Assembly: GCA_034428715.1 (NCBI GenBank)
Contig: DAOUHE010000040.1
Coordinates: 1 to 16,646, forward strand
Direction of reading: 5' to 3'
DNA length: 16,646 nucleotides
From: Io17-Chloro-G2 sp034428715
Lineage (GTDB): Bacteria; Chloroflexota; Dehalococcoidia; Lucifugimonadales; UBA3495
The notes beneath the pieces were generated by a model that saw only the letters and a list, made by a program, of their open reading frames with translations, was not told the DNA's origin and did not search any database. Each line of letters starts with the position of its first letter. The stretch's first letter is position 1. Positions 1-6,759 of the stretch are shown here, piece after piece. The position numbers and the translations under genes are program-made.

Positions 1-1484
1 ACTCCTTCTAGCTGATGTACTTCGACCACAGCCGACCGGGCACGAGCCACGCCAAATAGCAACGCTGCAGCTTGATCGTCGGTAGCCGCCTCGGTTCCGG
101 ACGAGTCTATTTCTCGGGCGGCCAGGCCCCGGTCGAAAAAACCCAGGGCTTCTTCCCAGGCGTAGGCGGCCAGTGCCTGCTCGCCTGCCAGGAGGGAGTA
201 ACGCACCATTTTGGAAATACCGGTTGACGTCTGGGCTTCGGCGAAGTGGCGGGCTAGTTCAGCGGAATGGATCTCGGCGTCGTATCCGTACTGATCTTCC
301 AACGCCTCGGCGATCCGTGCGTGCAGCCGCACTCGTCGCGTGGTGGTCAACTCCTCGGCCAAGGTCTGCTGGACCAGGGCGTGATTGAACTGAAAGCGCT
401 CGGCCCGGCCGGATACCTCTTCGATAAAATGGGCGGACACAGCCTCATCAACTACCTGGAGCAATTGGTCCTCGGATCTGCCTTCGCTGAGAACATCCAG
501 AAGCCGGAAATCAAACTCCCTACCGATGATTGATGCGGTTGTCAACGCCTCGATGCATTGCTCCGACAGACGGTTGAGGCGCCTGCCGATGGCATCGCGG
601 ACACCTTCGGGGATGATGCTGGCCCACTCTTCGTCATGGGTGATGTTCTCCGGGGTGACCTGGCGTGTTACCTCACCGACAAAAAACGGATTGCCATCAG
701 TTCTGCTATGGACAACCTCCACATTTTCGGGGGTCAGGGTGACTTCGGCGTTGCCTTCGAGCAGTTCCCCCACCTCTTGGCGGGTCAGGCCGTCCAGTTG
801 CACCCTGTGGAAAAGCTGCTCCCGAACCAGGGCTCCCAAGGTTTGAGACAGGGGGTGGCTGCGGGTTAGCTCGACGTCCCGGTGCGCCCCAAGCACCAGC
901 ATGGGGCTGCTGTCTATTTCTTGGGCCAGAAACTCCAGAAGTAGCAAGGACGACCGGTCGGCCCAGTGGAGGTCGTCCAAAACCAGCAGGAGAGGCTGAT
1001 GTTGAGCCGCGTTCTTCAAGAAGGAGGTGATGGAATCGAATAATCGAAAGCGGGCCTGCTCCGGCTCCAGGGCCGGAGGCGTTCCCAGGTCAGGCAGTTT
1101 TTCCCGCAGATCGGGGATGATCTCGGCGATGTCGGCGGAGCCGGGCCCCAATTCAGCGGTAAGTTGTTCCGCATCGACCTGTTGGACATAGGCTCGTATG
1201 GCCTGCACCCAGGGCCAGTATGGCGGGGCGCCTTGCTCTTCGTAGCACCGGCCCCAAAGGACTTGGGCACCTCGTTGCTCAGCCAGCACGGCCAATTCCT
1301 GGGCGGTGCGCGTCTTGCCGATGCCAGGCTCGCCCACCAGCATCACGAGGCGCCCCTGTCCGGCCAGGGCATCCTCTAGGGCAGCGGTAAGCTCGGCAAT
1401 CTCGTGTTGGCGGCCGACGAATAGTTGTTGCGACCGGCGCCAGGGCATCGAACTTCGTTCTGGTTGGGACGATGGCTCTGCCAT
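1..1484 (-). CDS. AAA/STAND-type signalling ATPase, N-terminal part (runs off the left edge)
   Basis: An uninterrupted minus-strand frame runs from the ATG at 1484 to the window edge, about 494 codons with no stop. A P-loop reads GEPGIGKT at residues 51-58, just after the LFVGR(Q)HE-type lead-in of the family (residues 21-28). A Walker B reads LLLVLDDLHWAD at residues 165-176. The stretch GRCYEEQGAPPYWPW (about 78-92) is typical of predicted ATPases found in LuxR-type regulators and in proteins with an N-terminal cyclase domain. After the ATPase module come alpha-helical segments rich in A, E and L (about residues 380-490) that look like the start of a TPR-like region. The C-terminus is outside the window, so a LuxR DNA-binding domain cannot be confirmed. 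There is no strong Shine-Dalgarno before 1484, and an in-frame ATG at 1448 is an alternative start. The role is inferred as signal-dependent regulation; the ligand is unknown. Confidence 0.85.
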   Translation of the reverse strand, partial: MAEPSSQPERSSMPWRRSQQLFVGRQHEIAELTAALEDALAGQGRLVMLVGEPGIGKTRTAQELAVLAEQRGAQVLWGRCYEEQGAPPYWPWVQAIRAYVQQVDAEQLTAELGPGSADIAEIIPDLREKLPDLGTPPALEPEQARFRLFDSITSFLKNAAQHQPLLLVLDDLHWADRSSLLLLEFLAQEIDSSPMLVLGAHRDVELTRSHPLSQTLGALVREQLFHRVQLDGLTRQEVGELLEGNAEVTLTPENVEVVHSRTDGNPFFVGEVTRQVTPENITHDEEWASIIPEGVRDAIGRRLNRLSEQCIEALTTASIIGREFDFRLLDVLSEGRSEDQLLQVVDEAVSAHFIEEVSGRAERFQFNHALVQQTLAEELTTTRRVRLHARIAEALEDQYGYDAEIHSAELARHFAEAQTSTGISKMVRYSLLAGEQALAAYAWEEALGFFDRGLAAREIDSSGTEAATDDQAAALLFGVARARSAVVEVHQLEG

Positions 1485-1810
1485 GCGGTTAGTATAGTGG
1501 GGATGGAAAGGGCATTCCAGTGCCTCTTAAACCCGGAGTGGCTGGTTGGTCCGCATCTTTGTCATTAGGTGCCGACCCGTACGCATCATGATCAATTACA
1601 ACATGCCTACAGCCTCTCCCCGGCCTCCCAGGTTATCAACAATTTCCAGTAATCTTCATACCACTGCGGGCGAAAGCCTTGACCCTCGGCGGCATATAGT
1701 CACCCTTACAGAAATCCGCGTCGCCAATCCCGTTCAAGGTAAGCCATTCGACAACCTCGGGGCGGGCGGATGATGCTAATGGCCATTTCGGATGCCGGGC
1801 ATGGGAAACC
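1485..1810. other. Intergenic gap with one possible decayed reading frame
   Basis: This 326-bp gap separates the ATPase start from the crotonase stop. I see no RNA gene or strong hairpin. On the minus strand, one frame stays open from inside the crotonase end down to a TGA at 1636-1638, followed at once by TAA. Its last part reads like protein (RPEVVEWLTLNGIGDADF, then PPRVKAFARSGMKITG) but has no plausible start or ribosome binding site. I do not recognise the family. It may be the tail of a decayed gene or chance. Confidence 0.3.
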
Positions 1811-2608
1811 CTACTCGCCGGTGAAGTGGGGCGGGCGTCTTTCGCGGAATGAGGCCGCCGCTTCGGCCGTGTCGTGTGAAGATCGGCGTGCGTAACCGAT
1901 GGCGTGGGTCTCGTAGCGCAGTTGTTCCTCCAGGGTTGACTCTAAGCTGTGCTGCAGCACCCGTTTGGACATCTGCATAGCCAGCGGCGGCCAAAACGCT
2001 ATTTGCCGGGCCAGCTCTTTGGCCTCATCCAGCAGCCGGTCCGCGATGGTCAGCCGGTCTAAAAGGCCAATTCGTTGGGCTTCCGGCGGATTCACATACC
2101 GGCTGGTGAAAACTAGGTCGAAGGCGCGGCTGGAACCTACTATACGGGGCAGGAAGTAGGACATACCCGAGTCCGGGCTGAGGTTGCGTTCGATGAACAC
2201 CGTCTTGAACCGGGTGTTCTCGCAACCCACCCGAATGTCGCAGGCCAGGGCCAGGGACATCCCAGCACCCACGGCCACCCCGTTGACGGCGGCTATGGTG
2301 GGTTTTTCCAGCGCACGGCAAATCGTGATGGCCTGGCGTCCCACCCAGTGATACTCGTCTAGCATTTCTTGCCTGCTTTCAGATTCGCCGGATGCCCGGT
2401 TCGCGGTCAAGTCCACGCCGGAGCAAAACCCGCGGCCCTCGCCGGTCCAAATGACCGCGCGAATCTCGTCGTCGTTCTGCAGCTGATGGCATACATCCAT
2501 CATCTCCAGATGCATATCGCGGCTGATGGCGTTGAGCTTTTCCGGCCGGTTAAGGGTCACCAGGGCTATCTGGCCATCCCGCTCTAAAGTCAGGTTTTCG
2601 TAAGGCAT
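1811..2608 (-). CDS. Enoyl-CoA hydratase/isomerase family protein (crotonase, PaaG-like)
   Basis: This 265-residue protein has the usual length of a single-domain crotonase acting on acyl-CoA thioesters in the cytoplasm. Family marks are LVTLNRPEKLNAI (about 16-28), the first oxyanion-hole region GRGFCSGVDL (58-67), and AAVNGVAVGAGMSLALACDI (106-125). Against classical hydratases, the two catalytic glutamates are replaced: Ser118 sits where GGGCEL has Glu, and Phe138 where QPE has Glu. An Asp is present in SPDSG (Asp146), as in PaaG-type isomerases, where an Asp at this place is catalytic. An isomerase-like or other crotonase reaction is therefore more likely than simple water addition. A GGAG lies 9 bases before the ATG. 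It is the last gene of the minus-strand block, 291 bp downstream of a ThDP enzyme. The substrate is unknown. Confidence 0.9.
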   Translation of the reverse strand: MPYENLTLERDGQIALVTLNRPEKLNAISRDMHLEMMDVCHQLQNDDEIRAVIWTGEGRGFCSGVDLTANRASGESESRQEMLDEYHWVGRQAITICRALEKPTIAAVNGVAVGAGMSLALACDIRVGCENTRFKTVFIERNLSPDSGMSYFLPRIVGSSRAFDLVFTSRYVNPPEAQRIGLLDRLTIADRLLDEAKELARQIAFWPPLAMQMSKRVLQHSLESTLEEQLRYETHAIGYARRSSHDTAEAAASFRERRPPHFTGE

Positions 2609-2720
2609 GGACGTTCGCTCCGGTTAGCTTTGGCTAGGCTTAATCCTGTCATTGCTTCGAAAGTACGGATTTCGGAGACCTCAGGCCATCCGAAGCGGAG
2701 GAATTTTCATCCTCGGTGGC

Positions 2721-2736
2721 GCCGGTGGCAACCGGC
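2721..2736. other. Short GC-rich hairpin upstream of the crotonase gene
   Basis: GCCGGT (2721-2726) and ACCGGC (2731-2736) are perfect 6-bp arms around the loop GGCA. It lies beside repeat A1 and about 113 bp upstream of the crotonase start. No T-run follows on either strand, so it is a weak terminator candidate at best. The function is unknown. Confidence 0.35.
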
Positions 2737-2743
2737 ATGTTCG

Positions 2744-2837
2744 ATTCTGAGGAACGAAGTGACGAAGAATATGGGGGCACCTCGGCAATCGTGCCACACC
2801 CCAGATTCTTCCCCGCTGCGGCCGGGTCAGAATGACA
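2744..2837. repeat. Intergenic palindromic repeat, family A, copy 1
   Basis: This is an imperfect inverted repeat. The left arm starts ATTCTGAGGAACGAAG (2744) and ends GAAGAAT (2770). The right arm starts AGATTCTT (2803) and ends CAGAATGACA (2837). An inner stem is suggested by GGGGGCAC and GTGCC. The right arm matches copy 2 (6610-6644) at 29 of 35 positions. It lies in the gap between the crotonase and the upstream ThDP gene. Such REP/MITE-like elements are scattered between genes in many Chloroflexota genomes (recollection, not checked). No protein is encoded. Confidence 0.75.
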
Positions 2838-2899
2838 TGTGTTAAGGCTGGATCAAAATGACATTTAGGGATGTGGCCTTACTTTTTGAAACCCTCTAT

Positions 2900-4546
2900 T
2901 TACCGGGCCGGGTAGCGCGATAGGGTGTTCTCCTCCTTGGTCATGAACTCCAGTAGGGCGGGGCCGCCTTGGGCCATGACTTCCCGGGCCCGGCCAATGG
3001 CGGGGATTATCTCGCTGGGATCATCGATCCGTTCGCCGTAGCCGCCCAGGGCTTTGGCCAGGTTGGCATACTCGCCGTACAGATTAGTGAAGCCAAAGCG
3101 TTCGGTGGCCACCGGGTAGTTGCGGGCGTAACCGCTGAGGACGTGGTTGTTGAGCACGATGGTCAGAATTGGAATCTGGTGACGTACCGCGGTTTCAAGG
3201 TCCATACCTGACATGCCGATGGCCGCGTCGCCCATGATGTTGACCACCATCTTTTCGGGAGCGCCCAGCTTGGCGCCCATTGCCAAGCCCAAACCGTATC
3301 CCAATTGGGAGGAGTTCCCCCAGCCCAGGTATCCCCGGGGCACGATGGCCTCATAGAACGGTATGGTCTGGTCCCTGGGATGGCCCGAGTCGTGGGTGAC
3401 GATGGTCTGAGCGCGGTCCACGGTGTGCATCAGATCCCAGATCACGCGGTAGGGGTTGATGGGAACCTCGTCTGAAGTCAGAAGCGGCATCCACTCCTCC
3501 AGCCACTCGTCCTTGACCCGCTTGACCTCGGCCTCCACCGAACCGTCGCCCTTGCGTCCTTCGGCTCCCGCCTGCTTGCCAACCTCTTCGATGAGTTGCC
3601 GGATCACCAGCTTGGCGTCCCCGATAACGGCGTGGTGGAGCTGTTGCTCTTTATTCAGGTCCTTCTCGTCCACCGTGCATTGGACCAACACCTTTCCGGT
3701 GGGGACGCCCACCGAAGCCAGGTTGGTGGTAAAACTGGTGCCGATCCCAAACACGAGGTCGGCCTTGTCCAGGAAGTGGCGGACCATTTTGGTCAACGTG
3801 CCCGCGCCGGTTCCCAGGGCCAGAGCATGGTTTTCAGGGAAGGCGCTTTTGCCTGTGTTGGTCGTGAAAACCGGCGTGTTCACCAACTCGGCGAACTCTC
3901 TGAGCTCGTCGGAAGCTTCGGCCCAGAGGATGCCCTGGCCCGCGTATATCACCGGATTCTTGGCTGCCAGAAGCGCTTTGACAGCGTCGGTTATGTCGCT
4001 GGGGTCGCCGGCGCTCCTATAGCCCTTCACGACGCGGTAGTCGAAGGCCTCTTCGGATATCTCCTCCTGGGCCACGTCGCCTGGAACCTGCACCATCACG
4101 GGGCCGGCCCGGCCCGATCGTAGAAATGTGTAGGCGCGGCGCATCATTTCCGGAATACGCTCGGCCTGGTTGACCTGGGTGGCCCATTTGGTGACGCCTT
4201 TATAGGCGCTGATGGCGTCGAAATCGGGAGACTGGCCCATCCGGTTGCGGGCGGTGCCTCCGGGTATCACCAGGATGGATGTGGATTCGGCATAGGCGTG
4301 GGCGATCCCAGCAAAGGCGTTTTCAACGCCCGGTCCGGACTGGGTGACCACCACGCCGGTGCGCTTGCCATTGGTCACTCTGGTATAGCCGTCGGCCATA
4401 TTGACTGTGGTCCGCTCGGTTCGCGACATGATGGGCTTTATACCCGCGATGGCGGCGGCTTCGATCAGCGGATTGGCGGGATAGCAGAAGAGGTATTCGG
4501 TGCCTTCCATTTTCAGGATGTTGGCGATGGCCGTGTTCCCTTGCAT
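2900..4546 (-). CDS. Thiamine-diphosphate-dependent enzyme, acetolactate-synthase-like (first paralogue)
   Basis: This 548-residue protein has the three-domain layout of the ALS/pyruvate-oxidase family: an N-terminal PYR domain (about 1-165), a central domain (about 185-325) and a C-terminal PP domain (about 365-540). The PYR-domain glutamate that activates ThDP is Glu44, within RTERTTVNMADGYTR. The diphosphate/Mg motif starts GDAAIGMSG at 439 and ends in LNN at 465-467. The third position is Ala rather than the common Gly of GDG, a variant that I believe also occurs in intact members of the family. ThDP enzymes of this class decarboxylate 2-oxo acids or ligate C-C bonds; the substrate cannot be read here. 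Translation is well supported by GAGGAGG just before the ATG at 4546. It stands between the crotonase and the tandem CMD genes. It is not an obvious biosynthetic ilvB, since no small subunit follows. Confidence 0.9.
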   Translation of the reverse strand: MQGNTAIANILKMEGTEYLFCYPANPLIEAAAIAGIKPIMSRTERTTVNMADGYTRVTNGKRTGVVVTQSGPGVENAFAGIAHAYAESTSILVIPGGTARNRMGQSPDFDAISAYKGVTKWATQVNQAERIPEMMRRAYTFLRSGRAGPVMVQVPGDVAQEEISEEAFDYRVVKGYRSAGDPSDITDAVKALLAAKNPVIYAGQGILWAEASDELREFAELVNTPVFTTNTGKSAFPENHALALGTGAGTLTKMVRHFLDKADLVFGIGTSFTTNLASVGVPTGKVLVQCTVDEKDLNKEQQLHHAVIGDAKLVIRQLIEEVGKQAGAEGRKGDGSVEAEVKRVKDEWLEEWMPLLTSDEVPINPYRVIWDLMHTVDRAQTIVTHDSGHPRDQTIPFYEAIVPRGYLGWGNSSQLGYGLGLAMGAKLGAPEKMVVNIMGDAAIGMSGMDLETAVRHQIPILTIVLNNHVLSGYARNYPVATERFGFTNLYGEYANLAKALGGYGERIDDPSEIIPAIGRAREVMAQGGPALLEFMTKEENTLSRYPAR

Positions 4547-4623
4547 TTACTTCCTCCTCGAATCAGAGCGTTTTCCACAAGGCCCAGATGCTATCTCAAA
4601 GTCTTTGACGACCATGGTTGGGC

Positions 4624-4690
4624 CCTTCGACAAGGTCAAGGCGAACGGTACTGGAGTCTCCTTCCGTTCGTGGTGAGCCCGTCGAACCAC
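4624..4690. repeat. Intergenic palindromic repeat, family B, copy 1
   Basis: The left arm CCTTCGACAAGG...GAACGG (4624-4648) pairs imperfectly with the right arm CCGTTCGTGG...GTCGAACCAC (4664-4690). It lies in the 169-bp gap between a CMD-like gene and the ThDP gene. The right-arm core TGGTGAGCCCGTCGAACCAC differs from copy 2 (8101-8120) by one base. The TTCGACAGGCTCA...GAACGG type is a widespread bacterial intergenic palindrome in my recollection; its function is unknown. Confidence 0.75.
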
Positions 4691-4715
4691 TTTACCGATT
4701 GGAACTTGGATGAAA

Positions 4716-5273
4716 TCAAACCGGCAATACCGGCTCGGTCCTCTGTTCTGACAGGCTGACCTCGAAGGCGTTAAGGAAAAAGCAGGTCTGGGCGTAATGC
4801 CCCATGAGGGCCGTCAGTTCCACCAAATGCTGGGCGCCAAACTGGTCCACCGCTGCCTGAAATGTAGCCTGGCTGACCTTGTGGTTGGCGTAATATTCCT
4901 GGGCATAGTTCACCACGGTAGATTCTTCAGCGCTCATGGACGGCAGTGGCTTTTTATCCCGGATGGCGTCCACCAACGCGTCGTTGATCCCCTCCCTACG
5001 GGCCGCAGGCGCATGGGCGTTCCAAACGTAAGCGCAGTCGTTGGCCCGGGCGGTAGTGATGATGGCCAATTCTTGGATCCTCTTCGGAAAGGTGGTCTCG
5101 TAACGAAGGTAACTGGTCAAGGGTGTCCGGCGCCGGGCAAACTCGGGACTATTGGCGGTGATGGACCCAGGGCCTCCGGTTATGGGGCCTCCGTTCTCCT
5201 TGGTCACCTCATCGTAAGCTTCCTGAAACTCCGCGGCCACCATGTCTCGGGTTACCACTGGAACACGTGCCAT
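4716..5273 (-). CDS. Carboxymuconolactone decarboxylase (AhpD-like) family protein, copy 1
   Basis: This 185-residue protein belongs to the CMD/AhpD-like all-helical family. The family signature is ELAIITTARANDCAYVWNAH (68-87), with Cys80 and His87 in place. The second Cys of an AhpD CxxC redox pair is absent, since the motif is CAYVW, so thioredoxin-like peroxidase chemistry is unlikely. Later helices carry ARREGINDALVDAIRDK (91-107) and DQFGAQHLVELTALMGHY (143-160). The start is set at 5273 (MARVPV) because an AAGGAG lies 6 bases upstream and the paralogue starts with the same MAR-P. An ATG 15 bases further up contains that ribosome binding site and is rejected. Its neighbour at 5362-5919 is a gap-free paralogue with 117 of 185 identical residues by hand count. 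It may act on a lactone or peroxide-like intermediate; the exact reaction is unknown. Confidence 0.88.
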   Translation of the reverse strand: MARVPVVTRDMVAAEFQEAYDEVTKENGGPITGGPGSITANSPEFARRRTPLTSYLRYETTFPKRIQELAIITTARANDCAYVWNAHAPAARREGINDALVDAIRDKKPLPSMSAEESTVVNYAQEYYANHKVSQATFQAAVDQFGAQHLVELTALMGHYAQTCFFLNAFEVSLSEQRTEPVLPV

Positions 5274-5279
5274 GATTCT

Positions 5280-5285
5280 CTCCTT
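5280..5285 (-). promoter_or_regulatory. Ribosome binding site that fixes the CMD copy 1 start
   Basis: On the minus strand AAGGAG lies 6 bases before the ATG at 5273. The next in-frame ATG upstream (5288) lies before this site, so translation from it would read through its own Shine-Dalgarno. This supports the shorter protein starting MARVPV. Confidence 0.7.
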
Positions 5286-5361
5286 CAAAATAGCGGCATT
5301 CCACCGCCGAAACCCAAATTTACTTAACTAGAATCCTAAACCAAGCCAACGGCGCCAGGCT

Positions 5362-5919
5362 TCAGACCGGCAGCAGGGGCTCGGGGTGTTGCTCCGGCAA
5401 CGTAACGTCAAAGGCGTTTAGTATGAACGATGTCTGCGCGTAATGTCCCATCAGCATTGTCAACTCCACCAGGTGTTGGGCGCCGAACTGGTCCAGCGCG
5501 GATTGGAAAGTTGCCGGGCTGACTTTGTGGGTCGAATAGAATTCCTGGCCGTAATCCACCAGGGCTTTCTCTTCGGGCGTCATTGCGGGTAACGGCATCT
5601 TGTCCCGGATTGCGTCCACCAAAGCGTCGTTCACCCCTTCCCTGCGGGCCGTAGCGGCGTGGGCCATCCAGGCGTATTGGCAATCCATAGCCCGGACCGC
5701 TATCAGGATGGCCAGTTCCTGGATCTTTTTTGAGAAAGTGGATTCCTTCCTCAGGTAGTCGGCCAGGTGGATCCGCCGCAGGGCCAGCTCCGGGCTGTTG
5801 AGCATCATGGGCCACGGCCCCCCGGATACCGGCCCTCCAATACGGCTAACCGCCTGGTCGAAGGCGTCCCGAAACTCCGCGGGAACCGTGTCTTTCGCGC
5901 CTGCCGGTATGCGTGCCAT
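5362..5919 (-). CDS. Carboxymuconolactone decarboxylase (AhpD-like) family protein, copy 2
   Basis: This 185-residue paralogue of the downstream gene aligns without a single gap. It keeps the signature around Cys80 and His87 (ELAILIAVRAMDCQYAWMAH, 68-87), the helix ARREGVNDALVDAIRDK (91-107) and the block DQFGAQHLVELTMLMGHY (143-160). Divergence is concentrated in the first 60 residues and around 111-130, as expected where substrate specificity or partner contacts differ. As in copy 1, the AhpD CxxC pair is incomplete. An AGGAG lies a few bases before the ATG at 5919, and 88 bp separate it from copy 1, so the two probably share a transcript. Members of this fold are often trimers or hexamers, so the two copies could form a mixed oligomer (inference). 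Confidence 0.88.
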   Translation of the reverse strand: MARIPAGAKDTVPAEFRDAFDQAVSRIGGPVSGGPWPMMLNSPELALRRIHLADYLRKESTFSKKIQELAILIAVRAMDCQYAWMAHAATARREGVNDALVDAIRDKMPLPAMTPEEKALVDYGQEFYSTHKVSPATFQSALDQFGAQHLVELTMLMGHYAQTSFILNAFDVTLPEQHPEPLLPV

Positions 5920-6009
5920 TACCCGTCTCCTGGCTTAAGTTGGCGGCGTTTGGCCGCAAGCCCTGAAAATCAATTGGGATTTGGTCAACCCGTAATCGAG
6001 GACTGAACG

Positions 6010-6348
6010 TTAGATGGGCCATCCTCCCACGGAAAGGTCCACACGGTAGCCTTCGGCATCCTTGATCAAGTGCTCACCCACGGCCGCCACGGAGTTGGCC
6101 ACCGCTTTGGTCTCGGCCAGGTTCTCGATCTCGGCCACGTCTTCCACCTGAAACCCGAAGTGATTTATGCCCCAAGGCATGTCCTTGTTGCTGATAAGGG
6201 CCACCCCCACGAAACCGTCGGACAGATATACCGTGCCATTGGTTCCCCGGGATTTTTCCTCCATGCCGAACACCTTTTTGTAATACTCGGCTTCCTTGTC
6301 CCGGTCCTGCACATTGAGGGCGATGTGGCGAATCCTCGGACGTTCCAT
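6010..6348 (-). CDS. Single-domain VOC (glyoxalase/dioxygenase-fold) protein
   Basis: This 112-residue protein has the length and pattern of one VOC module with two beta-alpha-beta-beta-beta halves. The first half begins RIRHIALNVQD (5-15), with His8 in the usual metal-ligand strand, and continues EAEYYKKVFGM. The second half begins INHFGFQVEDV (61-71), with His63 in the matching strand, and ends with a DAEGYRVDLS turn (about 97-106) resembling the DPDGN-x-EL motif. VOC proteins bind a divalent metal and catalyse isomerisation, epimerisation or ring opening, usually as dimers. The specific reaction is not visible. AAGGAG lies 6-7 bases before the ATG at 6348. It follows the M20 gene in transcription order and is 90 bp upstream of CMD copy 2. 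Confidence 0.85.
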   Translation of the reverse strand: MERPRIRHIALNVQDRDKEAEYYKKVFGMEEKSRGTNGTVYLSDGFVGVALISNKDMPWGINHFGFQVEDVAEIENLAETKAVANSVAAVGEHLIKDAEGYRVDLSVGGWPI

Positions 6349-6759
6349 GCTGCTCTCCTTACATCAATGGAGTTTTCGGTACCGGTGTGGGATTCGGTGT
6401 CTGGTAGTTTTAGCAGACTTTGGAATCAGGCACAAGCGGCGGAACGCCACCGTCCCGGCCAACCAATGGGAATCGGCCTTGGATACAGTATTTCGGAGGC
6501 GGAGGGTCTACCGCGTCACATTGGTCTGCGTCATCCTGTCCTGTCCGCCTCCCAATGCCATTTTGAATGAAGTGAAGAATCTAAAATGACGGTAATAATC
6601 CATGACTTTAGATTCCTCGCCGCTGCGGCTGCCTCGGAATGACAGGTTGGAAGGCTGGCTCACCGTGAGGCCTGGGCAGCAACGGTGATTACTGATGCCC
6701 TACGTGAGCGGCCTAGAAGTTTTCGGGTCAATATCAGGAACCCGGAAATGGCGGCGGCC
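6349..6759. other. Intergenic gap of 411 bp holding repeat A2
   Basis: No convincing gene is seen here on either strand. The only recognisable structure is the family A palindromic repeat at 6557-6644. The rest (6349-6556 and 6645-6759) is unassigned. The gap is the widest in the 1811-9810 block and may hold the promoter for the VOC/CMD genes, but I cannot point to convincing -35 and -10 boxes. Confidence 0.5.
6557..6644. repeat. Intergenic palindromic repeat, family A, copy 2
   Basis: The left arm TGCCATTTTGAATGAAGTG (from 6557) ends AAGAATCTA (6583). It pairs imperfectly with the right arm AGATTCCTCGCCGCTG...CGGAATGACA (6610-6644). The right arm matches copy 1 at 29 of 35 positions, while the central loop differs completely. 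That pattern is expected of a mobile palindrome whose arms are conserved and loop is not. Confidence 0.72.

Noticed and set aside
1546..1773. Plus-strand frame of 75 codons in the gap before the crotonase
   Set aside because: No ribosome binding site, no recognisable motif and a random-looking composition; the minus-strand frame here is more protein-like.
2744..2837. Family A repeats as CRISPR repeats or spacers
   Set aside because: Only isolated single copies about 3.8 kb apart, with palindromic arms and no regular spacing or cas genes.
3456..4123. Long plus-strand frames (up to 188 codons) antisense to the first ThDP gene
   Set aside because: They are antisense shadows of a strongly supported high-GC gene, with Ser/Pro/Arg-rich composition and no family motif.
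5274..5288. Longer start for the CMD copy 1 protein (MKERIMARVPV)
   Set aside because: The extra codons contain the AAGGAG ribosome binding site of the ATG at 5273, and the paralogue starts at the matching residue.
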